Assembly (NCBI GenBank): GCA_038741495.1
Contig: JAVYKX010000001.1
Coordinates: 242,918 to 306,917 of the forward strand
Length of the DNA stretch: 64,000 bases
Direction of reading: 5' to 3'
Source: Thermofilum sp.
GTDB taxonomy: Archaea > Thermoproteota > Thermoprotei > Thermofilales > Thermofilaceae
The notes under the pieces were generated by a model that had not been told where the DNA came from, searched no databases, and saw only the letters and a program-made list of their open reading frames with translations. This document shows, piece by piece, positions 26,398-34,246 of this stretch. A program made the position numbers and the translations under genes. The first letter of the stretch is position 1. Each line of letters starts with the position of its first letter.

Positions 26398-29300
26398 CTC
26401 TGCGGACACCGATCACCGCTTTAGTTTCCTCTATTTCCCACTCCCTTACCAGGTCTCCGGAGACAAGGTCTTCGCTATCGAGAACCTCGATATCTCTAGC
26501 CCGCGCTTCTGAGCGAATGTAGCCTAGCATCGGGTACAGCAAGTGGCGCACGCTTTCATCGACGTACAACTTCACGTCAATGAACGCGTCTACCGGGAGG
26601 TTGAGCTCTTTCCTCATGAACTGGATACGCCTCAGCACGTCACGCGCTAACCCTTCAGCAAGCTCCCTCTCGCTTAGCTTGAAGTCGAGAACCACGTAAG
26701 AGCTCTCCCACTTCTCCCCAGCGAATGTCTCTAGCCACTCGAGGTTGGCTGTAACCATGTCCCGCTCGAGCTTAAAGGTCTCCTGCCCTACCGAAACCTC
26801 CAGGACACCTTCTTTCTCGAAGCGTTCAAAATGCTCAAAGGACGTCATCTCCTCTAGGGCTTTCACCACGAGAGCTGTTTTCTCTCTGTAAGCGGGCCCG
26901 AGCTTCTGGTAGTTAGGGGTAAACCTCACCTTCACGTACTCCTTAATAGCCTGCGTGGGCTTTACAGCAACCTCCTTCACATTCACCTGCTCCCTCAAAA
27001 TGTGCAATAGCCGGGAAACAGCTTCAGCAACTGTTGGGTCATCGGTGAGCACGAAAAGCCGCGGGAGCGGTTGACGCACTTTAACTCCCTTTCTCATTCG
27101 TAAGGCTAGAGCACGCTCCACAATGTTTCTCACAATGTCCATCTGCTTCTCGAGAGCGGGGTCCTCTAGCGAGGCGTCGGGCACGGGCCACTGCAGGAAG
27201 TTGACGCTGATAGGACTTTCCTCTGACCTGAACGCTGACTGGTAAATCTTCTCGGCCGTGAAGGGTAGAATGGGCGTGAGCACGGGGAGAAGGTTGTAGA
27301 GGATGTAGTGCAACGTAGCGTACGCGGCCATCTTGCTTTTCTCCTCTTCCTCGACCCAAACCCTAGGTCTAACTAGTCTAACGTACCAGTGGCTCAAATC
27401 TTCTATGACAAATTCCCTTAGAAGCCGCGCAGCCTTGTGCAAGTGGTACTCTTCGAAATTTTGTGAGTACTCTCTGAGAAACCTAGTGAAGCGCGAAAGA
27501 ATCCAGCGGTCCTCAGGCCTCATGCTCTCCCTAAGTTCATCGAGAGGCCAGCGCTCGGGAGCGAACCTGTCTATGCTCATGTACAGTGTGGCGAAGTAGT
27601 ACACATTCCAGAGGACGTTGAGGTCCGAGTAAGCTTCCGAGAGCCCACGCCACGAGAAGCGTAAATCCTCCCAAACCGTGTTCTTAAGGACAAACCACCT
27701 GAACGCATCCCGGCTTCCTTGCTCGTATGCTAAGACCTGGCTCGGCTCCACGTAGTTACCCAGCGACTTGTGCATCTCGCGGCCCTGCTCGTCGAGCGCG
27801 AAACCATGCATGAGAACAGTCCTGTAAGGCACCTCGCCGAAAGCGATAAGCCCTGCCCGCAGAAGCGAGTAGAACCATCCAGCGATCTGGTCGTGCCCTT
27901 CCACGATAAAGTCCACGGGCCACATTTCTGCAAGCTTGCTCTTTTCCAGAGGGTAGCCAAGCGAAGCGAAGAAAGATATCCCGGAGTCCAGCCACACGTC
28001 GAGCACGTCAGGTACTCTCTGCATCTGCCCACCGCACCTCGGGCACTTCAACACGATCCTGTCAACCCACGGCCTGTGCAGATCCTGCAGCTCGATTTTC
28101 GCCCCTGAAAGCTCTTCGAGTTCTTTCACAGAGCTAACCACTAATCTGTGCCCGCAGGACCCGCACACCCATATAGGAGCTGGAATACCCCAGTACCTCT
28201 GCCTGGAGATTATCCAGTCTCTCAGCCCCTCTAGCCAGTTCTTAAACCTGGCGTAGCCCGCCCAGGGCGGTATCCACTTTACTCTCTCAGCCTCCCTAAG
28301 CATTTCCTCCTTCAGCCTCGTAACCCTGATGAACCACTGCCGCGTAGCCCTGAGCAGTAAAGGCGTCTTGCAGCGCCAGCAGACAGGGTACCTATGCCGT
28401 ATCGAACCCGCGTGGAAGAGTAAGCCCTTCTTCCTAAGGGTCTCCACTATGCGCGCGCTAGCCTCTCTAGCCGGAATACCCGCGTAAACCCCAGCTTCCT
28501 CCGTCATCGTCCCTTTCTCGTCAACGAGCACGAGCACCGGCGCACCATAGCGGCTTCCTACCACGTAGTCCTCCTCACCGTGCCCCGGGGCGCCGTGGAC
28601 TAGCCCCGTGCCCTCGCTAGCCGAAACAAACTCGCGTGAGAGAACTACGGTGTGGATACCTCTCTCCCCCTTCTGCGCGAGAACTTCCTCGCTGAGAGGG
28701 TGTACGTACTTAAGTCCTTCCAGCTCCTCGCCTTTAAGCGTCCCGGCAACCCTGTAGTTTTGCACTCCAGCCTCCCTCATCACCTCTTCTAGGCGGGATG
28801 CTGCAAGCAGAAGCTGCTCGCCGCCTATATCGACCCAAACGTACTCGAGATCCGGGTTCACCATCACGAAGGTGTTAGCCGGTATGGTCCAGGGGGTAGT
28901 AGTCCATATGAGCAGGTACTTCTTCTCTTCGTTAAGCAGCGGGAATTTGACGTAGATAGACGGGTCTTCCAGCTCGACGTACTCGGTGACTTCGTAGTCA
29001 GCGAGCGACGTTTCGCACCTGGGGCACCAGTGAACAACCTTCACACCGTAGTCCAGGAGACCCCTCTCTTCCGCCTTCTTGACAAACCACCACGCCCCCT
29101 CGATGTAGTCCTTGTTGAGGGTTAAGTAGGGGTTCTCCCAGTCCATCGACACTCCAAACTCCTTGAAGTAGCTGCTCATCGACTTCACGTTGCTAAGCAC
29201 GAAGGACCTGCACTCCTCGATGAACTTCTCCACCCCGTAGCTTTCGATATCCTTCTTCGTCTTGAACCCAAGCTTCTTCTCTACCTGCACCTCGATGGGG

Positions 29301-29578
29301 AGGCCGTGGCAGTCATAGCCAGGCTGGTCGTGCACCCTGTAACCCCGGAACCTCCAGAACCGTATAACCGCGTCCTTGAGCACCTTGTTCCACAAAGTCC
29401 CAACGTGCGGCACACCGCTTGAAGCGTACGGCGGGCCGTCTAGGAAGTAGAACTTCTCCCTCCCTCTGCTCTTCTCCCTCAGAAGCTCGTAGACTCTGTT
29501 CTTCTCCCAGAACTCTAGGATTTCCTTCTCGTACTCTTTGGGCTTGAAGGCCTGAGGTATGCTCCTTACCACAGACAC
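26390..29578 (-). CDS. ileS: Isoleucyl-tRNA synthetase
   Basis: The 1062-residue protein is full length. HIGH is HVGT (58-61, in PPYASSGVPHVGT). KMSKS appears as MHKSLGN (about 600-606), a variation found in other archaeal IleRS. The editing domain with TTPWTIPANT (about 225-235) is present. Zinc-type motifs occur (WCPRC, CWRC, CGSCG, CPRCGG). The C-terminal anticodon-binding part is complete. GTG start after GGAGGGGGTGGT, a strong ribosome binding site. Convergent with DUF72 (8-nt overlap). Confidence 0.97.
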   Translation of the reverse strand: MSVVRSIPQAFKPKEYEKEILEFWEKNRVYELLREKSRGREKFYFLDGPPYASSGVPHVGTLWNKVLKDAVIRFWRFRGYRVHDQPGYDCHGLPIEVQVEKKLGFKTKKDIESYGVEKFIEECRSFVLSNVKSMSSYFKEFGVSMDWENPYLTLNKDYIEGAWWFVKKAEERGLLDYGVKVVHWCPRCETSLADYEVTEYVELEDPSIYVKFPLLNEEKKYLLIWTTTPWTIPANTFVMVNPDLEYVWVDIGGEQLLLAASRLEEVMREAGVQNYRVAGTLKGEELEGLKYVHPLSEEVLAQKGERGIHTVVLSREFVSASEGTGLVHGAPGHGEEDYVVGSRYGAPVLVLVDEKGTMTEEAGVYAGIPAREASARIVETLRKKGLLFHAGSIRHRYPVCWRCKTPLLLRATRQWFIRVTRLKEEMLREAERVKWIPPWAGYARFKNWLEGLRDWIISRQRYWGIPAPIWVCGSCGHRLVVSSVKELEELSGAKIELQDLHRPWVDRIVLKCPRCGGQMQRVPDVLDVWLDSGISFFASLGYPLEKSKLAEMWPVDFIVEGHDQIAGWFYSLLRAGLIAFGEVPYRTVLMHGFALDEQGREMHKSLGNYVEPSQVLAYEQGSRDAFRWFVLKNTVWEDLRFSWRGLSEAYSDLNVLWNVYYFATLYMSIDRFAPERWPLDELRESMRPEDRWILSRFTRFLREYSQNFEEYHLHKAARLLREFVIEDLSHWYVRLVRPRVWVEEEEKSKMAAYATLHYILYNLLPVLTPILPFTAEKIYQSAFRSEESPISVNFLQWPVPDASLEDPALEKQMDIVRNIVERALALRMRKGVKVRQPLPRLFVLTDDPTVAEAVSRLLHILREQVNVKEVAVKPTQAIKEYVKVRFTPNYQKLGPAYREKTALVVKALEEMTSFEHFERFEKEGVLEVSVGQETFKLERDMVTANLEWLETFAGEKWESSYVVLDFKLSERELAEGLARDVLRRIQFMRKELNLPVDAFIDVKLYVDESVRHLLYPMLGYIRSEARARDIEVLDSEDLVSGDLVREWEIEETKAVIGVRRAT

Positions 29579-29635
29579 GCGACCACCCCCTCCTTAAGAA
29601 CCTTATACACACTAACTAAAACCCGTCCCGCCAGC

Positions 29636-29676
29636 GGGTGCTTCCCGCGGGTCAAATTTGGCGAGTCATAGCACCC
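29636..29676 (-). promoter_or_regulatory. Hairpin-forming inverted repeat upstream of ileS
   Basis: A perfect 7-bp inverted repeat, GGGTGCT at 29636-29642 and AGCACCC at 29670-29676, encloses two palindromes, CCCGCGGG and CAAATTTG. It is about 58 nt upstream of the ileS GTG. A palindromic CTTTTAAGG near 29697-29706 could be a promoter on either strand. It might be an RNA leader or operator; an H/ACA RNA was considered, but no ACA box was seen. Confidence 0.35.
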
Positions 29677-29796
29677 ACTCCCCCCACGCAAGGTACCTTT
29701 TAAGGGTTATGCTTTCAGAGCTTCCGGCGGTGAAGCCTTCCTTGAAGTTGTGCGTTAAACATTTAGATTAGTGCGTGAAGCGCAATAGCGGTACAC

Positions 29797-30036
29797 ATGC
29801 CAAGATTCAAGGTTGTCATCGATAGGGACCAGTGCATCAGCGACATGGCTTGCGTGAGCTTGTGCCCCGAAGTTTTTGAGATGAACGAGGAGGACGGCAA
29901 AAGCGCGATTGTCGCTAAATACAGGCTTGGAGGAAAACTGGAGGAGGGCGAGGTTCCCGGGGAGCTAGAAGACTGCGTGAAGAGCGCTGCTGAGGCTTGC
30001 CCGGTCTCCATAATTCACGTATCGAAGGTTGATTAA
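29797..30036 (+). CDS. Ferredoxin, single-cluster Pyrococcus type with Asp ligand
   Basis: The 79-residue protein matches the Pyrococcus furiosus ferredoxin pattern: C13-x2-D16-x2-C19-x3-C23-P, and later DC-x7-ACP. Here C13, D16, C19 and the last Cys (in ACPV) are the likely cluster ligands, while C23 and the Cys in EDCVK probably form the known disulfide. An Asp ligand allows reversible [3Fe-4S]/[4Fe-4S] exchange. It carries electrons in the cytoplasm, for example for oxidoreductases such as the one at 51323. A TATA-like ATTTAGATT lies about 32 nt upstream. Confidence 0.93.
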   Translation: MPRFKVVIDRDQCISDMACVSLCPEVFEMNEEDGKSAIVAKYRLGGKLEEGEVPGELEDCVKSAAEACPVSIIHVSKVD

Positions 30037-30046
30037 TCCCGCTTTT

Positions 30047-30058
30047 ACCGCTTTTTTC
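30047..30058 (+). terminator. T-rich terminator after ferredoxin
   Basis: T-runs (CTTTTACCGCTTTTTTC) start 8 nt after the ferredoxin stop and end at the stop of the convergent metallopeptidase gene. It serves the ferredoxin transcript. Confidence 0.5.
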
Positions 30059-31528
30059 TTATCTAGAGAACTCTCGGTTTCCTGCGAGGAGCTCGAGTTC
30101 TCTCCTAACCCTAGTGTTGAGAATGTACACGAGCGCTCCCGCAGCGATGCCCAGAAGCACTAGAGCTGCCGCGAGCTGTCTTTCAGCCACTCCGCCGCTC
30201 AGCGGGTCCTGCCAGTCCTCGATGTTAGAGAACCCCCACTCCCTGAAGAGGGGAGCGAGATTCGTGCGGGCAGCTTCGCTCATAGCTAGAACTATTTCAC
30301 GCGTAGTCTTAGCCCCTCCCCTACTACTCAAGGCGCTGAAGAGCCTAGCTATGTAGCTGGCCTGTCCATACCTCGATGAGATGTTGGCGATGATGTAGTA
30401 GCTTGCGAGGTAAGCGGCAGCCTCCTCTTCGCTCCCGCTCGGCCATTTCTCTATGAAAGAGAGCTTACCGCGGTACGCGTTGAGAACAGCTCTCGAACCG
30501 TTCTCCAGATCTCGGTGGTACTCGGAGACGTTGACGCCTATCCTCTCTGCTACGATCAGGGAAACGTACTGGGCTACTCCTTCATGAAACCACCGCGTGT
30601 TTGCGTTTGCCTCGACGCCTGCAGCTCCGAGAAACACGTGGATCATCTCGTGCACGACTGTGGTCTCGTGGTACCCAGGAGCGAACCTGATCAAAGCAAG
30701 GTTCAGCATGATGGGCCCCCTCCCGCCCGCGTTCACGTCTTCTCCCCGCACGAAACCTAAGGCCCCCAAGCCGCCCATCTGCTGCTCCGGAAGGTAAAAG
30801 CGTAAATCTACTCTCTGAACCTCGATGCCCGTCAGATCGCGAAGCTGGCTATAGGCCTGGGTAGCTATCTCTAGCGTTTTGTTTGCTATAGAGGTGTAAG
30901 GTTGCGGGTACTCAACCCTCACTCTACCGTCCATTGAGCTGATGAAAGCGGAGGGTACGCTACTCCTCATCGTGTACTCGACAACCACACGCCCCTGCAG
31001 GTCGGCCTGTGCAGTTCTCGAGAGGATGTAGACCCGGTAGTCGCCAGTCTGGTTCACAGAGCTCGGGCTCTCCCGCACGACGCTCTTAAGTAGAGGTAAC
31101 TTGACGAAGACGGCGATGCTTATCGAACTGTGCGCTGTCAGAAGCGGTGACATGAACCAAGCTCTGTCACCCTGCATAAGGACAGCGTAAGGGAAGCTGA
31201 AGCAGAGCCTTAACTCGTAGCTTCCGTCGTCGGACGGGTGTAGAGTGACAGTCGTGTTGTAGTAGAAATATGCTCCCGAAGTCTCATTGTAAAGTGCGTA
31301 CCCGCCTTTTAATCCGCACAGGCGAACCTTCTCGAACTTTGGCAGCGTGATCCAGAAAGTGAAAAAACCTCTGCCGCTAAACACTAGAGTCACATTCGCG
31401 TTCCCGTTCTCCCCGACGTCGATGTATGCAGAAGCGCTGGGAAGATTAACGGGCTGAGCCGCCGAGCTGACCGGGCTGAAAGAGACCAGGATTACGGCCA
31501 GCAGAGCTGCGGAAATTGCCTTACGCAT
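30059..31528 (-). CDS. Surface-anchored zinc metallopeptidase-like protein (gluzincin type)
   Basis: The 489-residue protein has a signal peptide (about 1-24), an N-terminal beta-rich domain, a peptidase-like region with HEMIH (about 293-297), a downstream WFHEGVAQYV (about 312-321) whose Glu is the third zinc ligand, and a C-terminal transmembrane helix (about 452-471). The HExxH plus E arrangement is that of M1-like gluzincins. The substrate is unknown. It would sit on the outer face of the membrane. ATG 31528 is supported by a TATA-like box 28 nt upstream. Confidence 0.75.
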   Translation of the reverse strand: MRKAISAALLAVILVSFSPVSSAAQPVNLPSASAYIDVGENGNANVTLVFSGRGFFTFWITLPKFEKVRLCGLKGGYALYNETSGAYFYYNTTVTLHPSDDGSYELRLCFSFPYAVLMQGDRAWFMSPLLTAHSSISIAVFVKLPLLKSVVRESPSSVNQTGDYRVYILSRTAQADLQGRVVVEYTMRSSVPSAFISSMDGRVRVEYPQPYTSIANKTLEIATQAYSQLRDLTGIEVQRVDLRFYLPEQQMGGLGALGFVRGEDVNAGGRGPIMLNLALIRFAPGYHETTVVHEMIHVFLGAAGVEANANTRWFHEGVAQYVSLIVAERIGVNVSEYHRDLENGSRAVLNAYRGKLSFIEKWPSGSEEEAAAYLASYYIIANISSRYGQASYIARLFSALSSRGGAKTTREIVLAMSEAARTNLAPLFREWGFSNIEDWQDPLSGGVAERQLAAALVLLGIAAGALVYILNTRVRRELELLAGNREFSR

Positions 31529-31535
31529 GACACAA

Positions 31536-31560
31536 CCTTATAGCCAGTCTAGTATAATCT
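31536..31560. promoter_or_regulatory. Interleaved divergent promoters
   Basis: The plus strand has CTTATAGC (31538-31545), 32 nt before ATG 31573. The minus strand has GATTATAC (31552-31559 region), 28 nt before ATG 31528. The two boxes cross over within 25 bp, so the divergent genes probably compete for or share promoter binding. Confidence 0.45.
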
Positions 31561-31572
31561 GTTTCGCCCAGC

Positions 31573-32247
31573 ATGTTCACTCTCGAGGTCTCGGAGAAGC
31601 ACGAAAGCTGTGTCCTATGCTCCGATCTCCACTGCGAGGAGGAGTCAGAATGCTGGCAGCTGCAAGCAGTGCTTAACTTCGCTGCAAACGAGAAGGTGGA
31701 CTGCCTGCTTATCCTTGGAGACCTGTTTGATCGATTACACTACAGGCTCCCAGCCGAAGAGCTGAAAAAGCACTTCGAGAAACTCACCGGTGAGGCCGAG
31801 CTTCCGCGCTACGTTTACTACACTACGAGCTTAAGCTCGCACGACCCCATTCTCCCAGCTCCCGCGAAGTTGAAGCTGAAATCTTCTGAGCTTCTAGCAG
31901 TGCCTGGAGTTCTCCGTCTCCGCGTCGGTGGGCACAGTGTATGTGGGCTTCACGGAGACCTGGTGGTCAGCAGCGGCGTTCTAGCGTTCTTACTGAACAA
32001 GCTAGCTTCCGCGGCGAGCAGGGAGCTGCTCTTAGAGGAGATAGCTAAGCGGAGGTTCTGCAGCAACCGGGAATGGGTCTTCGCAGGCCACACCCACTTA
32101 CCGGGGCTGGATCCGGTCAGGAGGCTAGGCAACCCAGGCTCCTGGAAAGCGACCTGGAGCGGTAAGATACCGTACTGGAAGCCCTCCTCGTTCTCGGTGA
32201 TAAAAGTCTCCGCCAACGAGGTGAAGCTCCTACGGGTTCGCTTGTAA
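31573..32247 (+). CDS. Metallophosphoesterase (calcineurin-like)
   Basis: The 224-residue protein has D18-L-H20, GDLFD (49-53), GLHGDLV (about 124-130) and GHTHLPG (about 170-176), the motifs of the calcineurin-like fold. The usual GNHD motif is instead SLSSHD, so the conserved Asn is lacking and activity may be altered. Substrate unknown. Its stop codon is about 45 nt before Taw3. Confidence 0.75.
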   Translation: MFTLEVSEKHESCVLCSDLHCEEESECWQLQAVLNFAANEKVDCLLILGDLFDRLHYRLPAEELKKHFEKLTGEAELPRYVYYTTSLSSHDPILPAPAKLKLKSSELLAVPGVLRLRVGGHSVCGLHGDLVVSSGVLAFLLNKLASAASRELLLEEIAKRRFCSNREWVFAGHTHLPGLDPVRRLGNPGSWKATWSGKIPYWKPSSFSVIKVSANEVKLLRVRL

Positions 32248-32291
32248 AGGCGTCAGACTGGGACGCACTCAAAGGAAAGGCTATCGAAAGG

Positions 32292-32825
32292 TTGAGAAGG
32301 CATTTGGAGGAGGGTGCTGTGGATAGCGACATCGTCGAGCTTCTCGAGCTTGTAAACAGCTCCCGAGACTACTACACTACTTCTAGCTGCAGTGGGAGAA
32401 TTCAGCTAGCAGCTTGCAGCCACCCCGGAGAGAAAGGGAAACTGAGAGTTTTGGCGAAGTGGCACCGGCCTATCGAGGTTTGGGAGCTTACACTTGCTCT
32501 CGCCGCCTCCCGAGAGCCCGGCGTGTGGTTTTCCGTCCACCCCCCGATCTTCCACATAGTTGCGAGGAACTTGAAGGCTGCTCACCGCCTTCTTGTCGCC
32601 GCTCGCAACAGCGGCTTCAAGCACAGCGGGATCCAGGGGCTCGGAAAGCGTATTGTCGTCGAGATAATGACTATGGAGAGGCTGGAGATGCCGCTCAGGC
32701 TGAACGGTGTTGACCTTGTTCATCCGTGGAGTTACCCTAGTATAGTGAAAACTGCTAATGACTTGTTGTCCAGATCAAAAAAGAGGTTAAAGAAGCTGGA
32801 GGAGGTTTTTCAGCTTCAGCAATGA
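32292..32825 (+). CDS. taw3: tRNA wybutosine-synthesis methyltransferase Taw3 (TYW3)
   Basis: The 177-residue reading has the TYW3 motifs TTSSCSGRI (about 29-37), KWHRP (about 56-60), FSVHPPIFHIVA (about 79-90) and HSGIQG (about 110-115). It methylates the tricyclic wyosine base at position 37 of tRNA-Phe. The TTG at 32292 is the first standard start, yet the frame stays open upstream and encodes family-like residues (DWDALKGKAIER, from about 32256), so the true N terminus may be earlier with a non-standard codon. Other wyosine genes are absent from the window. Confidence 0.85.
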   Translation: MRRHLEEGAVDSDIVELLELVNSSRDYYTTSSCSGRIQLAACSHPGEKGKLRVLAKWHRPIEVWELTLALAASREPGVWFSVHPPIFHIVARNLKAAHRLLVAARNSGFKHSGIQGLGKRIVVEIMTMERLEMPLRLNGVDLVHPWSYPSIVKTANDLLSRSKKRLKKLEEVFQLQQ

Positions 32826-32937
32826 TGTTCTATATGTCTCTCAGCTCTACGTTCTGGATTCTGAGAAGTAAGACGGATGAATGCTTTTTAGCAAAAAGTT
32901 CCTAAAGAGTAACCTAAATTAATCACCTACGGTTTTG

Positions 32938-33183
32938 ATGAACAGAGAGCGTATGTCAGCCTCTTCTCGAAAGCCAGACGAGGTTGCTGTTGCGATACTG
33001 AAAGCTTTAGTAGAGCTTGGCGGAGGGCCTGTAAGCTGCAAGGAGATAGCAGCTAAAGCCGGCCTAGATGTGAGGAGAGTGGCTGGAAAGATTAGAGGGC
33101 TGGTGAACACAGGTTACGTGGAGAAGGTAGAGGAAGGAAAGTACAGGGTCACCGATAAGGGTAGAGAGCTGGTTTCTGCCTAG
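32938..33183 (+). CDS. Small winged-helix DNA-binding protein
   Basis: The 81-residue protein is a single winged helix: CKEIAAKAGLDVRRVAGKIRGLVNTGYVEKVEEGKYRVTDKG spans HTH and wing (residues about 36-77). ATG 32938 has a TATA-like CTAAATTA about 21 nt upstream, which supports leaderless transcription. A TTG 3 nt earlier adds one residue. Function is unknown; it is close to the C/D RNA gene. Confidence 0.7.
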   Translation: MNRERMSASSRKPDEVAVAILKALVELGGGPVSCKEIAAKAGLDVRRVAGKIRGLVNTGYVEKVEEGKYRVTDKGRELVSA

Positions 33184-33204
33184 AAAGAGTTGCGAGCCAG
33201 GAAC

Positions 33205-33213
33205 CTTAAAAAC
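33205..33213 (+). promoter_or_regulatory. TATA-like promoter of the C/D box sRNA gene
   Basis: CTTAAAAAC lies 25 nt before the terminal stem of the sRNA at 33234 and 31 nt before box C. It is 12 nt or more from any gene start, and serves the RNA rather than the aminopropyltransferase gene. Confidence 0.55.
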
Positions 33214-33233
33214 TAGCAATGTTTTTCTACTCG

Positions 33234-33293
33234 GCTGGGATGAAGAGCGCTGGAACTGCTGATACGTGACGAGGGCTAGGACACCTGACCAGC
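33234..33293 (+). ncRNA. C/D box sRNA (2'-O-methylation guide)
   Basis: All elements are in order. Box C is ATGAAGA (33240-33246), then a 12-nt guide GCGCTGGAACTG, box D' CTGA (33259-33262), a 3-nt spacer, box C' GTGACGA (33266-33272), a 12-nt guide GGGCTAGGACAC and box D CTGA (33285-33288). The ends pair as a 5-bp stem, GCTGG (33234-33238) with CCAGC (33289-33293). The 12-nt guides and 3-nt spacer match archaeal C/D RNAs, which direct fibrillarin to rRNA or tRNA. By the N+5 rule, targets would be U5 of CAGUUCCAGCGC and C5 of GUGUCCUAGCCC. The targets were not identified. Confidence 0.85.
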
Positions 33294-33355
33294 TTGGCGA
33301 ACGAGATAAAAGGCCCCTTGCTTTTTTGCTCTCCGTGGCTGCGAATTACCATGGC

Positions 33356-34246
33356 ATGAGTGTTATGTGGTACTCTGAGTGGCTGAGCCCCCATGAAGCT
33401 CACATTCACGGAATTCTCGAGCTGATCTACGACGGTTATACAAAGTACCAGAGAGTGACTATCGCGAGAACAGGGTCTTTCGGCATGGCTCTCTTTCTCG
33501 ATGGTTTCCTCCAGAGCTCCGAGTATGATGAGTTCATCTACCACGAATGCTTAGTTCACCCAGCGATGATTACACACGGCAATCCTCGCCGAGTCCTTAT
33601 CATAGGGGGCGGCGAGGGGGCGACTGCTCGCGAGGTTTTGAAACACGAGAGTGTCGAGCGAGTAGTCATGGTCGATATTGACGAAGAGCTCGTAAACCTA
33701 GCGAGGAAGCACATGAGAGAGTGGCACCAGGGTGCTTTCGACGACCCGCGCCTCGAGCTGATCTTCGAGGACGGGAGAAAGTACGTCGAGGAAACAGGAG
33801 AAAAGTTTGACGTGATAATCCTGGACATTACAGACCCCGTAAGAGGAACGCCGGGGGTATACCTCTACACGAAAGAGTTCTACGAGAAAGTTCGAGAGAG
33901 ACTTGGTGCTGGCGGTGTAGCAGTCACTCAAGCAACGTCTTTGCGTTACTACGAGAGAGCGTTCGCCGTGATTTATAACACATTCGCTAGAGTGTTCCCC
34001 GTATCGCGGCGGTACAAAGTGTTCGTGCCCTCTTTTTACAGCGAGTGGGGGTTCGTGATGGGGTCAATGGGTAGGGATCCGCTGGAGGTGCCCCCGCATG
34101 AGGTGAGAGAGAAGCTTTCACGCTTGAGGCTTCAATTCTTGGACGAGGAGCAGTACAGGCATCTCTTCACCATGCCGAGGTACCTTGCGAACAGGCTCAG
34201 CAGGTACACGGAAGTTTCCACGTTGAGTAGCCCACTGGAGCTATAA
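33356..34246 (+). CDS. speE: Polyamine aminopropyltransferase (spermidine synthase-like)
   Basis: About 296 residues from ATG 33356. The Rossmann methyltransferase-like fold is visible in VLIIGGGEGATAREVLKH (about 81-98), the substrate motif in FLDGFLQSSEYDEFIYHE (about 46-63), and VDIDEEL and FEDGRKYV after them. The enzyme transfers aminopropyl groups to make spermidine or longer polyamines typical of hyperthermophiles. A frame extending up to 33266 is rejected because it enters the C/D sRNA. ATG 33365 is an alternative start. The end overlaps the convergent biotin carboxylase gene by 6 nt. Confidence 0.9.
   Translation: MSVMWYSEWLSPHEAHIHGILELIYDGYTKYQRVTIARTGSFGMALFLDGFLQSSEYDEFIYHECLVHPAMITHGNPRRVLIIGGGEGATAREVLKHESVERVVMVDIDEELVNLARKHMREWHQGAFDDPRLELIFEDGRKYVEETGEKFDVIILDITDPVRGTPGVYLYTKEFYEKVRERLGAGGVAVTQATSLRYYERAFAVIYNTFARVFPVSRRYKVFVPSFYSEWGFVMGSMGRDPLEVPPHEVREKLSRLRLQFLDEEQYRHLFTMPRYLANRLSRYTEVSTLSSPLEL

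Noticed and set aside
27755-27790. Degenerate KMSKS in IleRS (MHKSLGN)
   Set aside because: First taken as damage, but this form is known in archaeal IleRS and all other domains are complete.
32826-32870. Possible C/D sRNA (ATGATGT ... CTGA)
   Set aside because: The spacing does not fit: no D' and C' boxes lie in the right places, and the distance from C to D is too short.
33266-33355. N-terminal extension of the aminopropyltransferase from GTG 33266
   Set aside because: The stretch carries box C', the second guide and box D of a C/D sRNA, and the encoded residues do not match the enzyme family.
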